Shown piece after piece: positions 1 through 8,112 of a DNA stretch of 64,000 nucleotides. Source of the stretch: Bradyrhizobium jicamae (GTDB lineage Bacteria; Pseudomonadota; Alphaproteobacteria; Rhizobiales; Xanthobacteraceae). The notes below the pieces were generated by a model. That model searched no databases. It had not been told where the DNA came from and saw only the letters and a program-made list of their open reading frames with translations. Within the stretch, counting starts at the first letter, position 1. Each line of letters starts with the position of its first letter. The DNA is taken from NCBI RefSeq assembly GCF_018130695.1, contig NZ_JAFCJX010000034.1:28991-92990 (forward strand), written 5' to 3'. Made by a program: the position numbers and the translations under genes.

Positions 1-131
1 ATGATCTTGAACGGCTCGGTCGGCTTGTTCCACTTCGCCCGCAGCAACACCATCATGTCTTTGAGCGACTGGGCCTGAACGGCCGAGGTCAGCGGCAACA
101 ATGCGACAAGCGCGACAATCAGTTTCTTCAC
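1..131 (-). CDS. Exported metallo-beta-lactamase-like protein (B3 type), N-terminus only
   Basis: Only the first 43 codons lie in the window; the rest runs off the left edge. The GTG start is preceded by GGACGG. The product begins MKKLIVALVALLPLTSAVQA, a clear Sec signal peptide with a cleavage site after AQA. The mature start, SLKDMMVLLRAKWNKPTEPF followed by KI, resembles the mature start of subclass B3 enzymes such as BJP-1 of Bradyrhizobium (a KDF...KKW...EPF pattern). The zinc ligands are outside the window, so hydrolase activity is inferred from the N-terminus alone. A different exported protein is possible. Confidence 0.5.
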   Translation of the reverse strand, partial: MKKLIVALVALLPLTSAVQAQSLKDMMVLLRAKWNKPTEPFKI

Positions 132-200
132 GTTCCGTCCCTTTGTTCTTTTTTTAAGTCTTACGTCTTGCCGTCATTTGACGGCCAGACCCTTAACGAT

Positions 201-230
201 GAATGCCGGCGCCTTGCGGGGCCGGCATTC
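201..230 (-). terminator. Hairpin downstream of the aldehyde dehydrogenase
   Basis: A perfect 10-bp inverted repeat (GAATGCCGGC / GCCGGCATTC) with a 10-nt loop sits 36 bp past the stop of the minus-strand aldehyde dehydrogenase. No uridine run follows on that strand. It is a plausible transcript end or 3' stabiliser separating this gene from the beta-lactamase-like gene. Confidence 0.5.
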
Positions 231-265
231 TCTGTCGCAAAGCGGCGCAAGCGGCCGCATCAGCC

Positions 266-1699
266 TTAGGCCGCGTTGTAGCCCGCGACGGCCTTGGCTT
301 CGAGATACTCCTCCAGACCGTAGCGGCCCCACTCGCGGCCGTTGCCGGACTGCTTGTAGCCACCGAACGGCGCGGTGCGCTCGTTCGGCACGCCCTGCAG
401 GTTGACGTTGCCGGCGCGGATCTGGCGGCCGACGCGGCGCGCGCTCTCCACGGTATCGGCCGAGACGTAACCGGCGAGACCATAGGGCGTGTCGTTGGCG
501 ATGCGCACGGCATCGGCCTCGTCCTTGGCGCCGATGATGGTCAGCACCGGCCCGAAGATTTCCTCGCGTGCGATCGTCATCTCGTTGGTGACGTCGGCGA
601 AGATGGTCGGACGGACATAGAAGCCCTTGTTGACGCCCTCGGGCAGGCCCGGACCACCGGCGACGAGCGTTGCGCCCTCGTCGATGCCCTTCTGGATCAG
701 CGCCTGGATCTTGTCCCACTGGCCGCGGTTGACCACCGGACCGATGGTGGTGCCATCGCCGCGGGGATCGCCCGCCTTGGTCTTGTCGGCGACGCCCTTC
801 GCGATTGCGGCCACTTCCTTCATCTTGGAGAGCGGCACGATCATGCGCGACGGCGCGTTGCAGGACTGGCCCGAGTTGTTGAACATGTGCATCACGCCGC
901 CGGTCACCGCCTTGGTGAGGTCGGCGCCTTCCAGGATCACGTTCGGCGACTTGCCGCCGAGCTCCTGGCTGACGCGCTTGACGGTCGGAGCCGCGCGCTT
1001 CGCCACATCGACGCCGGCGCGGGTCGAGCCGGTGAACGAGATCATGTCGATGTCCGGATGCTCGCTCATGGCGGCGCCGACTTCCGGTCCGAGGCCGTTC
1101 AGGAGGTTGAACACGCCCTTCGGCACGCCGGCTTCATGGAGGATTTCCGCGAAGATCAGCGCCGAGGTCGGCGTAAACTCCGACGGCTTCAGGATCATGG
1201 TGCAGCCGGCGGCGAGCGCGGGCGCGACCTTGCAGGCGATCTGGTTGAGCGGCCAGTTCCAGGGGGTGATCATGCCGATCACGCCGACCGGCTCGCGCAC
1301 GATCACGGCGGTGCCCATGGTTTCCTCGAACTCGTACTTCTTCAGCACTTCGAGGGTGTTCATGAGATGGCCGAGGCCGGCGCCGGCCTGCAGCTTCTCG
1401 GCCATCGGCAGCGGGGCGCCCATCTCGTCGGAGACGGCGGCGCCGATCTCCTTCATGCGGCCCTTGTAGATCTCGATCACCTTGGTGAGCAGCGCGACGC
1501 GCTCCTCGCGGGTGGTCTGCGAATACGTCGTGAACGCGCGCTTGGCGGCGGCGACCGCCTTGTCGACGTCGGCCTTGGAGCCGAGCGCAATCTCATACAT
1601 CGCTTCTTCGGTCGCCGGATTGACGACGGGGGTGGACTTGCCTTTGACGACGGGGTCGACCCAGGCGCCGTCGATGTAGAATTGCATGCGATTGACCAT
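266..1699 (-). CDS. NAD(P)-dependent aldehyde dehydrogenase
   Basis: A 477-residue aldehyde dehydrogenase of normal family length, oxidising an aldehyde to its acid in the cytoplasm. The Rossmann-side motif TPWNWPLNQ lies near residue 147. The general base Glu is at about 246 (QELGGKSPN) and the nucleophile Cys at about 280 (SGQSCNAPSR). The start beginning MVNRMQFYIDG was chosen for its AGAGG site; the reading frame stays open far upstream, but that part is antisense to the next gene. The substrate cannot be read from the sequence. No partner gene is adjacent on the same strand, so it looks monocistronic. Confidence 0.93.
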   Translation of the reverse strand: MVNRMQFYIDGAWVDPVVKGKSTPVVNPATEEAMYEIALGSKADVDKAVAAAKRAFTTYSQTTREERVALLTKVIEIYKGRMKEIGAAVSDEMGAPLPMAEKLQAGAGLGHLMNTLEVLKKYEFEETMGTAVIVREPVGVIGMITPWNWPLNQIACKVAPALAAGCTMILKPSEFTPTSALIFAEILHEAGVPKGVFNLLNGLGPEVGAAMSEHPDIDMISFTGSTRAGVDVAKRAAPTVKRVSQELGGKSPNVILEGADLTKAVTGGVMHMFNNSGQSCNAPSRMIVPLSKMKEVAAIAKGVADKTKAGDPRGDGTTIGPVVNRGQWDKIQALIQKGIDEGATLVAGGPGLPEGVNKGFYVRPTIFADVTNEMTIAREEIFGPVLTIIGAKDEADAVRIANDTPYGLAGYVSADTVESARRVGRQIRAGNVNLQGVPNERTAPFGGYKQSGNGREWGRYGLEEYLEAKAVAGYNAA

Positions 1700-2155
1700 C
1701 GGAAACCTCTTTACGGGGCGTATGGAAAGGGGGAACGAAGCGTTCGGCAGGCATCCTTGCACGAAAGCCAGGCGAATTGAACCCGCCACAAGCGGGACGC
1801 GGCTCGTGCGCGCAGGTCGGATATAGGCTCTCCGGTGGCACCCCGGCAAGACGCCCCTTGCATTCCATGCATGACCCCGCCGCCCGGCCGACGGGCCATT
1901 TGCCGCAGCAGACGCCCACTCTCTCCCCGCGCGCCCGGTCGATCCGGCCGGCGGTTCGGGTCTGACGCCAACGTCGGCGCGCGCGTTCCTTAGCCTTGCA
2001 CGCCGCTCGCCGGATGCGCGGCCTGTTTGCCATGACGGCCGGCCGGACAACCCTGCCGATATTACCAAGATTTCATCGCGCGGAAATATGCCGAAACGAA
2101 CCCTCGCCAGCGAGGGGGCGACTGCCTGTGGAGAGACACAACCAGGAATTCGAAC
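1700..2155. other. Intergenic region, divergent promoters, no gene seen
   Basis: This 456-bp gap separates the divergent aldehyde dehydrogenase and repeat-protein genes. I see no convincing coding frame in it. The only clear structure is the small palindrome at 2101-2116; promoters for both genes must lie here but no consensus stands out. Confidence 0.6.
2101..2116 (+). promoter_or_regulatory. Small palindrome before the HAF/VCBS protein gene
   Basis: CCCTCG-CCAG-CGAGGG is a perfect 6-bp inverted repeat 39 bp before the start codon. It could be an operator or a 5' leader hairpin; the sequence does not decide. Confidence 0.35.
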
Positions 2156-4180
2156 ATGTCCAATTTCACGTTCCGCACGATTGATGTCCCCGACGCCGCC
2201 GGCACCTACACCTATATCGGCGTCACCGGCGTCGACGCCGCCGGCGAGGCCGTCGGCTATTACGGCAGCTCGGACGGCGACGGAGACTCGACTTTCCACG
2301 GATTCACAACCAGCGAGCCGAATGTCGGCGTCACCTTCGATCCGACCGGCTCCAGCAACACCAACGGCATGTACATCACGGCTGGCGGCGAGATTTACGG
2401 CGACTATGTCGACTATGCCAACCGGCAGCATGGCTTCATCGATGCCAACGGCACCGTGAGCAAGTTCGACTTCGTTCCCAACCAGTACACCATTCTGTCC
2501 GGCCTCGACGACGCCGGCAACATGTTCGGCGACTACTTCAACGGCACGTCGGTCGAAGGTTTCGTCGACATCAACGGAACATTCTCGGTGATCGATGTCG
2601 CGGGATCGCAGGCGACCTCGGTGGCGGGGATCAACGTCGCCACCGGCGAGATCGTCGGGACCTATTCCGATCAGTCCTACGTTCAGCACGCTTTCGTGAT
2701 CAAGAACGGCGTCACCACGACATTCAATGCCCCCAACGCCTACTCCACCACCGTGGTCGCCGTCAGCAGCAACGGGACCATCGTCGGCGACTTCCAGGAC
2801 TTGTCCAACCATCAGCACGGCTTCATCGACGCCAGCGGCACGCCGGTGGCGTTCGACGTGGCCGGCGCGGTCGACACGTCGATCACCGGCATCAACGCAT
2901 CCGGCGAGATCGTCGGCAACTACACCGATGGCACCGGCGTCCACGGCTTCACTGACATCGGCGGCACGGTGACGACCGTCGACGTGCCCAATGCCATCGA
3001 CACCAACATCCTTGGCGTCAACGATGCCGGCGATATCTTCGGCTACTACAACGACGCCAGCGGCCAGCACGGCTTCGTCGGCGCGCCGACCGCGCCTCCC
3101 CCACCGCCTCCGCCGGTCGCCGCGCCGCTGGATTTCAACGGCGACGGCATGTCGGACCTGCTGTTCCAGAACAACACCACGCACGGTGTCGCGGTCTGGG
3201 AGCTGAACGGCACCCAGGTGATCGCAAATCCCCAGGTCGCCATCGCGCCGTCCGGCGCGCAACTCGCAGGCACCGGTGACTTCAACGACGACGGCAAGAC
3301 CGACCTGTTGTTCGTGAACGACAGCACCCACGACGTCACGGTCTGGGACATGAACGGCACGCAGATCGCGAACAGCGCCACCGTCGGCACCATCAACGCG
3401 GCCGGCGGCTGGCAGTTCGCCGACACCGGGGATTTCAACGGCGACCACAAGACGGACCTGCTGTTCACCAACAGCAGCACCAACGGCGTCGCGGTCTGGC
3501 AAATGGACGGCGCGCACATGACGCAGGACGGCCAGGTCGCCATCATGCCGAGCGGCTTTCATTTTGCCGCCACCGGCGACTTCAATGGCGACGGCAAGAC
3601 CGATCTCCTGACCATCAACGACACCACCCACCAGGCCGCGGTCATGCTGATGAACGGCACGCAGGCGACGTCGCAGACGACGATCGGCACCATCAATGCC
3701 GCCGGCGGCTGGCAGTTCGAGGGTACCGGCGACTTCAACGGCGACGGCAAGACCGACCTGTTGTTCCTCAACAGCACCACCCATGGCGTGGCGATCTGGG
3801 AGATGAACGGCACCCAGGTCACCGCCAATCCGCAGATCGGAATCATGAATGCCGCGAGCGGTTGGCACTTTGCCGATGTCGGCGATTTCAACGGTGATGG
3901 AAAGTCCGACCTGCTGTTCCTCAACGATACGACCGGCGGCGTCGCGGTCTGGCAGATGAACGGCACGCAAGTGACCGCGAATCCCCAGATCGGCATCATG
4001 GATGCCGGCTTCCACTATGTCGGCCAGGGCGACTACAACGGCGATGGCAAATCCGATCTGCTGTTCGAGAACGACACCACGCACGCAGTGTCGGCCTGGG
4101 AGCTCAACGGCACCCAGATCGAGCACGCCGCACAGGTCGGCGCGATCAACGCCGCAGGCGACTGGCACCTGATCGGCTGA
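2156..4180 (+). CDS. Two-part repeat protein: seven HAF-type repeats and seven VCBS/FG-GAP repeats
   Basis: A 674-residue protein in two repeat halves joined by a proline linker (PPPPPPP, about residues 313-320). The N-terminal half has seven copies of a roughly 43-residue unit with the pattern G-EIVG-Y-D-HGF, like the extracellular HAF repeat family. The C-terminal half has seven copies of a roughly 50-residue unit starting DFNGDGKTDLLF, the calcium-loop FG-GAP/VCBS type, each followed by VWEMNGTQV. Seven plus seven suggests two seven-bladed propellers. There is no Sec signal peptide, so export, if any, would need another route; no secretion gene is nearby. Probable surface or matrix protein; ligand unknown. 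Confidence 0.85.
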   Translation: MSNFTFRTIDVPDAAGTYTYIGVTGVDAAGEAVGYYGSSDGDGDSTFHGFTTSEPNVGVTFDPTGSSNTNGMYITAGGEIYGDYVDYANRQHGFIDANGTVSKFDFVPNQYTILSGLDDAGNMFGDYFNGTSVEGFVDINGTFSVIDVAGSQATSVAGINVATGEIVGTYSDQSYVQHAFVIKNGVTTTFNAPNAYSTTVVAVSSNGTIVGDFQDLSNHQHGFIDASGTPVAFDVAGAVDTSITGINASGEIVGNYTDGTGVHGFTDIGGTVTTVDVPNAIDTNILGVNDAGDIFGYYNDASGQHGFVGAPTAPPPPPPPVAAPLDFNGDGMSDLLFQNNTTHGVAVWELNGTQVIANPQVAIAPSGAQLAGTGDFNDDGKTDLLFVNDSTHDVTVWDMNGTQIANSATVGTINAAGGWQFADTGDFNGDHKTDLLFTNSSTNGVAVWQMDGAHMTQDGQVAIMPSGFHFAATGDFNGDGKTDLLTINDTTHQAAVMLMNGTQATSQTTIGTINAAGGWQFEGTGDFNGDGKTDLLFLNSTTHGVAIWEMNGTQVTANPQIGIMNAASGWHFADVGDFNGDGKSDLLFLNDTTGGVAVWQMNGTQVTANPQIGIMDAGFHYVGQGDYNGDGKSDLLFENDTTHAVSAWELNGTQIEHAAQVGAINAAGDWHLIG

Positions 4181-4184
4181 CGCA

Positions 4185-6551
4185 TCACACCGCCATCTTG
4201 CGATGCCGCACCGGCGCACCGACCGTCAGCCCTTCCGCGGCATCGATGATTGCGTTGGCGTCGATGCGATGGTGGCGGTAGAGGTCGGCGATCGTGCCGG
4301 TCTGGCCGAAATGCTCGACGCCGAGCGCCTCGACGCGATGGCCGCGCACGCTGCCGAGCCAACCGAGCGAGGCCGGATGGCCGTCGAGCACGGTCACGAT
4401 GCCGCAGTCGCGGCCGAGCGGCGCCAGCAACTGCTCGATATGACTCAAATGCTGCACGGCGCGGCGGTCGCGGCGCAAATTCCGCGCCTCGGACCATCCG
4501 CGATAGAGCCGGTCGGCGGAGGTGATCGCGAGGAGACCGACGTCGCGGTGGCTCTCGCCGATCAGGCCGACCGCCTCGATCGCCTCCGGCGCGACCGCGC
4601 CGGTATAGGCGATGACGAGATCGCAATTCGGCCCCGGCTTGCGCAGCCAGTACGCGCCATCGGTAATGCCCTGCTGCAGCTCGCCGGACATGATCCGCTG
4701 CGGCTGTTCCAGGGGCCGCGTCGACAGCCGCAGGTACACCGATCCGCCGTCGGCGCCCTCGCGCTGCATGTGGCCAAAGCCGAAAGCCATGATCACGGCA
4801 AGTTCATCGACGAAGGCCGGCTCGAACGAGGCCAGGCCATCCTGCCCGATCCCAATCAGCGGCGTCTTGATCGACTGATGCGCGCCGCCCTCCGGCGCCA
4901 GCGTGATGCCGGCGGGCGTCGCCGCCACCATGAAGCGGGCATCCTGGTAGCAGGCATAGTTCAGCGCATCGAGGCCGCGCTCGATGAAGGGATCGTAGAG
5001 CGTGCCGACCGGCAGCAGCCGCGCGCCATTGATCTGGTGCGACAGGCCGAGCGCCGAGAGCATGATGAACAGGTTCATCTCGGCGATGCCGAGCTCGAGA
5101 TGCTGGCCCTTCGGCGAAAAATCCCAGTTGAAGGTCGAGGGGATCTTCTCCTGCCGGAACAGGTCGTGGTTCTCCGCCTTGGCAAACAGGCCGCGGCGAT
5201 TGACCCAGGCGCCGAGATTGGTCGACACGGTGACGTCGGGCGACGTGGTGACGATGCGCGAGGCGAGCTCGGTGTCGCCGCGCGCGAGCTCGTGCAGCAC
5301 GAGGCCGAAGCCCTGCTGGGTCGACATCTGCGCGGATGGCTTGAAGGTGAGCTGTTGCGGCACCTCGATCACGGGCGCTGACAGGCGCCGCCGTCCATCG
5401 CGATTGAACGGCGCCTCGGCCAGGAACGCTTCAAGCTTCGCGGTATCCTGCGACAGCCCCTCGAACTTGTCCCACTCATGGCCGACGCGGATGTTCTGCG
5501 CCGCGCGCCACTTCTCCATCTGCGCGACCGTCATCAGGCCGGCGTGGTTGTCCTTGTGGCCCTGCATCGGCAGGCCGACACCCTTGATGGTGTAGGCGAT
5601 GAAGCAGACTGGACGATCGTGATCGATGGACTCGAAGGCCTCGATCATGCTCGCCATGTCATGGCCGCCGAGATTCGACATCAGCGCCAGCAGCTCATCG
5701 TCGCTGCGGCGGTCGATCAGCGCGGTGACAGGACCCTGGTCGCCGATGTCGTCATGCAGATGCTTGCGGAACGCCGCACCGCCCTGGAAGCACAGCGCCG
5801 CGTACATCTGGTTCGGGCAATTGTCGATCCAGCGCTTGAGCGCCGCGCCGCCGGGCTCGGCAAACGCCCGATCCATCAACTTGCCGTACTTCACGATGAC
5901 GACGTCCCAGCCGAAATTGCGGAACATGGTCTCGAACTTTTCCCAGAGCCCTTCGCGCACGACGGCATCGAGCGACTGGCGGTTATAGTCGACCACCCAC
6001 CAGGTGTTGCGCAGGCCGTGCTTCCAGCCCTCGGCCAGCGCCTCGAAGATGTTGCCTTCGTCCATCTCGGCGTCGCCGACCAGCGCGATCATGCGGCCCT
6101 CGGGCCGGTCCTTCATCCAGCCATGCGCGGTGACGTAGTCCTGCACCAGCGAGGCGAACAGCGTCTGCGCGACGCCAAGGCCGACCGAGCCGGTCGAGAA
6201 GTCGACGTCGTCGACATCCTTGGTGCGCGACGGATAGGACTGCGCGCCCTTGTAGCCGCGGAAGTTCTCCAGCTTCTCTTTGCTCTGGTGGCCGAACAGA
6301 TACTGGATGGCATGGAACACCGGGCTCGCATGCGGCTTCACCGCGACACGATCCGGCGGGCGCAGCACCGAGAAATACAGCGCCGACATGATATTGGCGA
6401 GCGAGGCCGACGAGGCCTGGTGGCCGCCGACCTTCAGGCCGTCGGTGTTGGGGCGGACATGGTTGGCGTGGTGGATCGTCCAGGACGACAGCCACAGCAC
6501 CTTGCGCGCCAGCGCGGACAACAATTCGAGACGTTGCGGCGCAATTCCCAT
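4185..6551 (-). CDS. Transketolase-family enzyme resembling the homodimeric pyruvate dehydrogenase E1
   Basis: A 788-residue thiamin-diphosphate enzyme. The TPP/Mg motif GDAEMDEGN is at about 159-167. The segment HDRPVCFIAYTIKG with GHKDNHAGLM closely recalls AceE (E1p) rather than TktA, and the cofactor-activating Glu is in LELGIAEMN near 485. It is about 100 residues shorter than E. coli AceE, and no E2/E3 genes are adjacent, so it may act as a stand-alone 2-oxoacid decarboxylase or transketolase-like enzyme. The start with AGGGAG seven bases upstream was chosen; longer in-frame starts run into the divergent Lrp gene. Divergence from an Lrp-type regulator suggests amino-acid or oxoacid control. 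Confidence 0.85.
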   Translation of the reverse strand: MGIAPQRLELLSALARKVLWLSSWTIHHANHVRPNTDGLKVGGHQASSASLANIMSALYFSVLRPPDRVAVKPHASPVFHAIQYLFGHQSKEKLENFRGYKGAQSYPSRTKDVDDVDFSTGSVGLGVAQTLFASLVQDYVTAHGWMKDRPEGRMIALVGDAEMDEGNIFEALAEGWKHGLRNTWWVVDYNRQSLDAVVREGLWEKFETMFRNFGWDVVIVKYGKLMDRAFAEPGGAALKRWIDNCPNQMYAALCFQGGAAFRKHLHDDIGDQGPVTALIDRRSDDELLALMSNLGGHDMASMIEAFESIDHDRPVCFIAYTIKGVGLPMQGHKDNHAGLMTVAQMEKWRAAQNIRVGHEWDKFEGLSQDTAKLEAFLAEAPFNRDGRRRLSAPVIEVPQQLTFKPSAQMSTQQGFGLVLHELARGDTELASRIVTTSPDVTVSTNLGAWVNRRGLFAKAENHDLFRQEKIPSTFNWDFSPKGQHLELGIAEMNLFIMLSALGLSHQINGARLLPVGTLYDPFIERGLDALNYACYQDARFMVAATPAGITLAPEGGAHQSIKTPLIGIGQDGLASFEPAFVDELAVIMAFGFGHMQREGADGGSVYLRLSTRPLEQPQRIMSGELQQGITDGAYWLRKPGPNCDLVIAYTGAVAPEAIEAVGLIGESHRDVGLLAITSADRLYRGWSEARNLRRDRRAVQHLSHIEQLLAPLGRDCGIVTVLDGHPASLGWLGSVRGHRVEALGVEHFGQTGTIADLYRHHRIDANAIIDAAEGLTVGAPVRHRKMAV

Positions 6552-6655
6552 GGCAATGCTCCCTGGCGGTATCTTCGGGCTTTGCAAGTATCTTGGGATT
6601 TTAGCCCTGCGGCGGCGGCCAGAAATCTCAAATTTTCGCGACAGAACTGGCAAAA

Positions 6656-6674
6656 TTGGGATAGTTTCCCATAA
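6656..6674. promoter_or_regulatory. Candidate operator in the transketolase/Lrp divergent region
   Basis: TTGGGA-TAGTT-TCCCATAA is an imperfect dyad 29 bp before the Lrp start, within the 151-bp divergent region. Two further TATCTT-type direct repeats lie about 70-90 bp away. Lrp/AsnC proteins commonly bind such sites next to their own gene; the assignment is inferred from position. Confidence 0.4.
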
Positions 6675-6702
6675 CTTGGCCTCAGACTGCGAGTTTATCC
6701 CA

Positions 6703-7164
6703 ATGCCTTCGCTAGACGCCATCGACCGCAAGATCCTCAGCCTGCTGCAGACCGACAGCCGCATGACCATGCAGGAGCTCGCCGACCAGGTTGGCCTCTC
6801 CGTCTCACCCTGCCATCGCCGCGTGAAGCTGCTGGAGGAGCGCGGCGTCATCACGCGCTATGTCGCGACCGTCGACCAGAAATCGCTGGGGCTGCATGTC
6901 AGCGTCTTCATCTCGATCAAGCTCGCGCGGCAGAAGGAGGAGGACCTGAATCGTTTTGCCAAGGCGATCTCCAAATGGGACGAGGTGCTGGAGTGCTATC
7001 TGATGACCGGCAATCGCGACTACCTGCTGCGCGTGGTGGCGGCGGACCTGTCGTCGTATGAGGCGTTCCTGAAGAACAAGCTGACCCGGCTGGACGGCAT
7101 CGCGTCGATCGAGTCGAGCTTTGCGCTGAGCCAGGTGAAGTATTCGATCGCGCTGCCGGTGTAG
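6703..7164 (+). CDS. Lrp/AsnC family transcriptional regulator
   Basis: A 153-residue feast/famine regulator of normal length. An N-terminal winged helix (about 4-60; LDAIDRKILSLLQ, then ADQVGLSVSPCHRRVKLLEE) is followed by the AsnC ligand-binding and oligomerisation domain (about 70-145; CYLMTGNRDYLLRVV). It is divergent from the transketolase-like gene with 151 bp between starts, the usual arrangement for a local regulator. An amino acid is the expected effector by family; which one is not visible. It probably also controls itself. Confidence 0.92.
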   Translation: MPSLDAIDRKILSLLQTDSRMTMQELADQVGLSVSPCHRRVKLLEERGVITRYVATVDQKSLGLHVSVFISIKLARQKEEDLNRFAKAISKWDEVLECYLMTGNRDYLLRVVAADLSSYEAFLKNKLTRLDGIASIESSFALSQVKYSIALPV

Positions 7165-7205
7165 GGCTATGCCTTTCGTGGTCGTGATTGCGCCAAAACA
7201 CCGGT

Positions 7206-7327
7206 GTCGTCCCGGCGAAGGCCGGGATCCATACGCCGCAGCAGATGTTGTGAAAGGGACTCGTCGTTCCAGCGGTGCAAAACAAGACAGAGTAGTGGTT
7301 ATGGGTCCCGGCCTTCGCCGGGACGAC
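7206..7327. repeat. Inverted pair of REP-like arms (CGTCCCGGCGAAGGCCGGGA type)
   Basis: Two 28-bp arms at 7206-7233 and 7300-7327 are inverted copies with one mismatch, spaced by 66 bp. Each arm is also a small hairpin (CCCGGC-GAAG-GCCGGG). The same arm type recurs degenerately near 13126 and near 63829. Confidence 0.85.
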
Positions 7328-7399
7328 ACTGAATTTGTATCGCCGTTAAACCACAAAACATGCGTCCGCATTCTCGCGACATGATTTGTCCGAGTCTTG

Positions 7400-7860
7400 C
7401 CGTTCGTTCCGCCCTCTCTCTTGAGCGAGGGCGCAGGGAAGACCGGGTGCACGCCGCACCCGCGGTCTCGCGTGCAATGTGCACAAAGAAAGTGCGCACA
7501 CGAGCATACAGGTTTGGCTGAGACATCCCGGCCTTCCCTGCGCGATGGTCTTACGGCTTATACGTGCTCGCCCTGGTGAGACTCTGCTTTTGTGCCACCA
7601 TCGTCCACGATCGGCTTTGAACCTCTCGCGGACTTGCCACCAGCATCGGGGCGACAGGCCCACACGACTTCACCGTCCGCCTTGCGCACACACGCCTGTT
7701 GCACGCCCAGCGGCCACCGCATCTGCACCCACGTTCGTGGCGTTCGCGAGCGCCCCTCGTGTCGGGTGAGACGCGACATTGTTAGCATATTCCGAAGTTC
7801 GTGTAAAGAACATTATTTTAGCCTGACGGCCTTGCGCCGTCGGGCAAATCAGCGGTCTAA
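7400..7860. repeat. Probable dispersed non-coding repeat of Bradyrhizobium type
   Basis: This block carries hairpins such as CCGGGTG...CACCCG and, at its right end, GACGGC-CTTGC-GCCGTC near 7825-7841. I recall near-identical blocks in several Bradyrhizobium genomes, often mis-annotated as short proteins rich in Cys, Arg and His. That recollection was not checked; within this window it occurs once. Confidence 0.45.
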
Positions 7861-7907
7861 TGTCAGCGGGAGCGTTGTCATGTGAGGGACGCACGGGCGG
7901 AAGGGTT

Positions 7908-8073
7908 CCCTCTCCCCTTGCGGGAGAGGGTTAGGGAGAGGGGTACCACACGGCGCGCTCTCTCCGTATGCATTGCGATGAAATACGATCGAAAGATTGC
8001 GCGAGCGATGGACCCATTGAGTATCTCGCCCGGGGCCACCCCTCTCCCCACCCTCTCCCGCAAGGGGAGAGGG
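7908..8073. repeat. Inverted pair of CCCTCTCCCC arms
   Basis: Arms of about 36 bp at 7908-7944 and 8038-8073 are inverted copies with a few mismatches. Each arm contains its own hairpin (CCCTCTCCC-CTTGC-GGGAGAGGG-like). The right arm ends 40 bp past the stop of the minus-strand FAH-family gene and may act as its terminator. Confidence 0.75.
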
Positions 8074-8112
8074 AGCCCACGAGAGTGCTCACCTCACGAT
8101 CGCTCTGCCTCT

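Larger units (their letters stand above)
7165..8112. other. 948-bp non-coding stretch made of repeats
   Basis: No credible gene is present. The stretch is a string of three repetitive units: an inverted pair of REP-like arms, a long low-complexity-free block that I recall as dispersed in Bradyrhizobium genomes, and an inverted pair of CCCTCTCCCC arms. Short open frames here are spurious. Confidence 0.7.

Noticed and set aside
266..4219. Single minus-strand open frame of 1317 codons
   Set aside because: Only the last 478 codons are the aldehyde dehydrogenase. The rest is antisense to the HAF/VCBS repeat gene, has repetitive low-complexity content, and is an artefact of high GC.
7397..7579. 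Short frame rich in Cys/His/Arg in the repeat block
   Set aside because: No ribosome site or codon bias. It lies in a block I recall as a dispersed non-coding repeat, often mis-annotated as protein.
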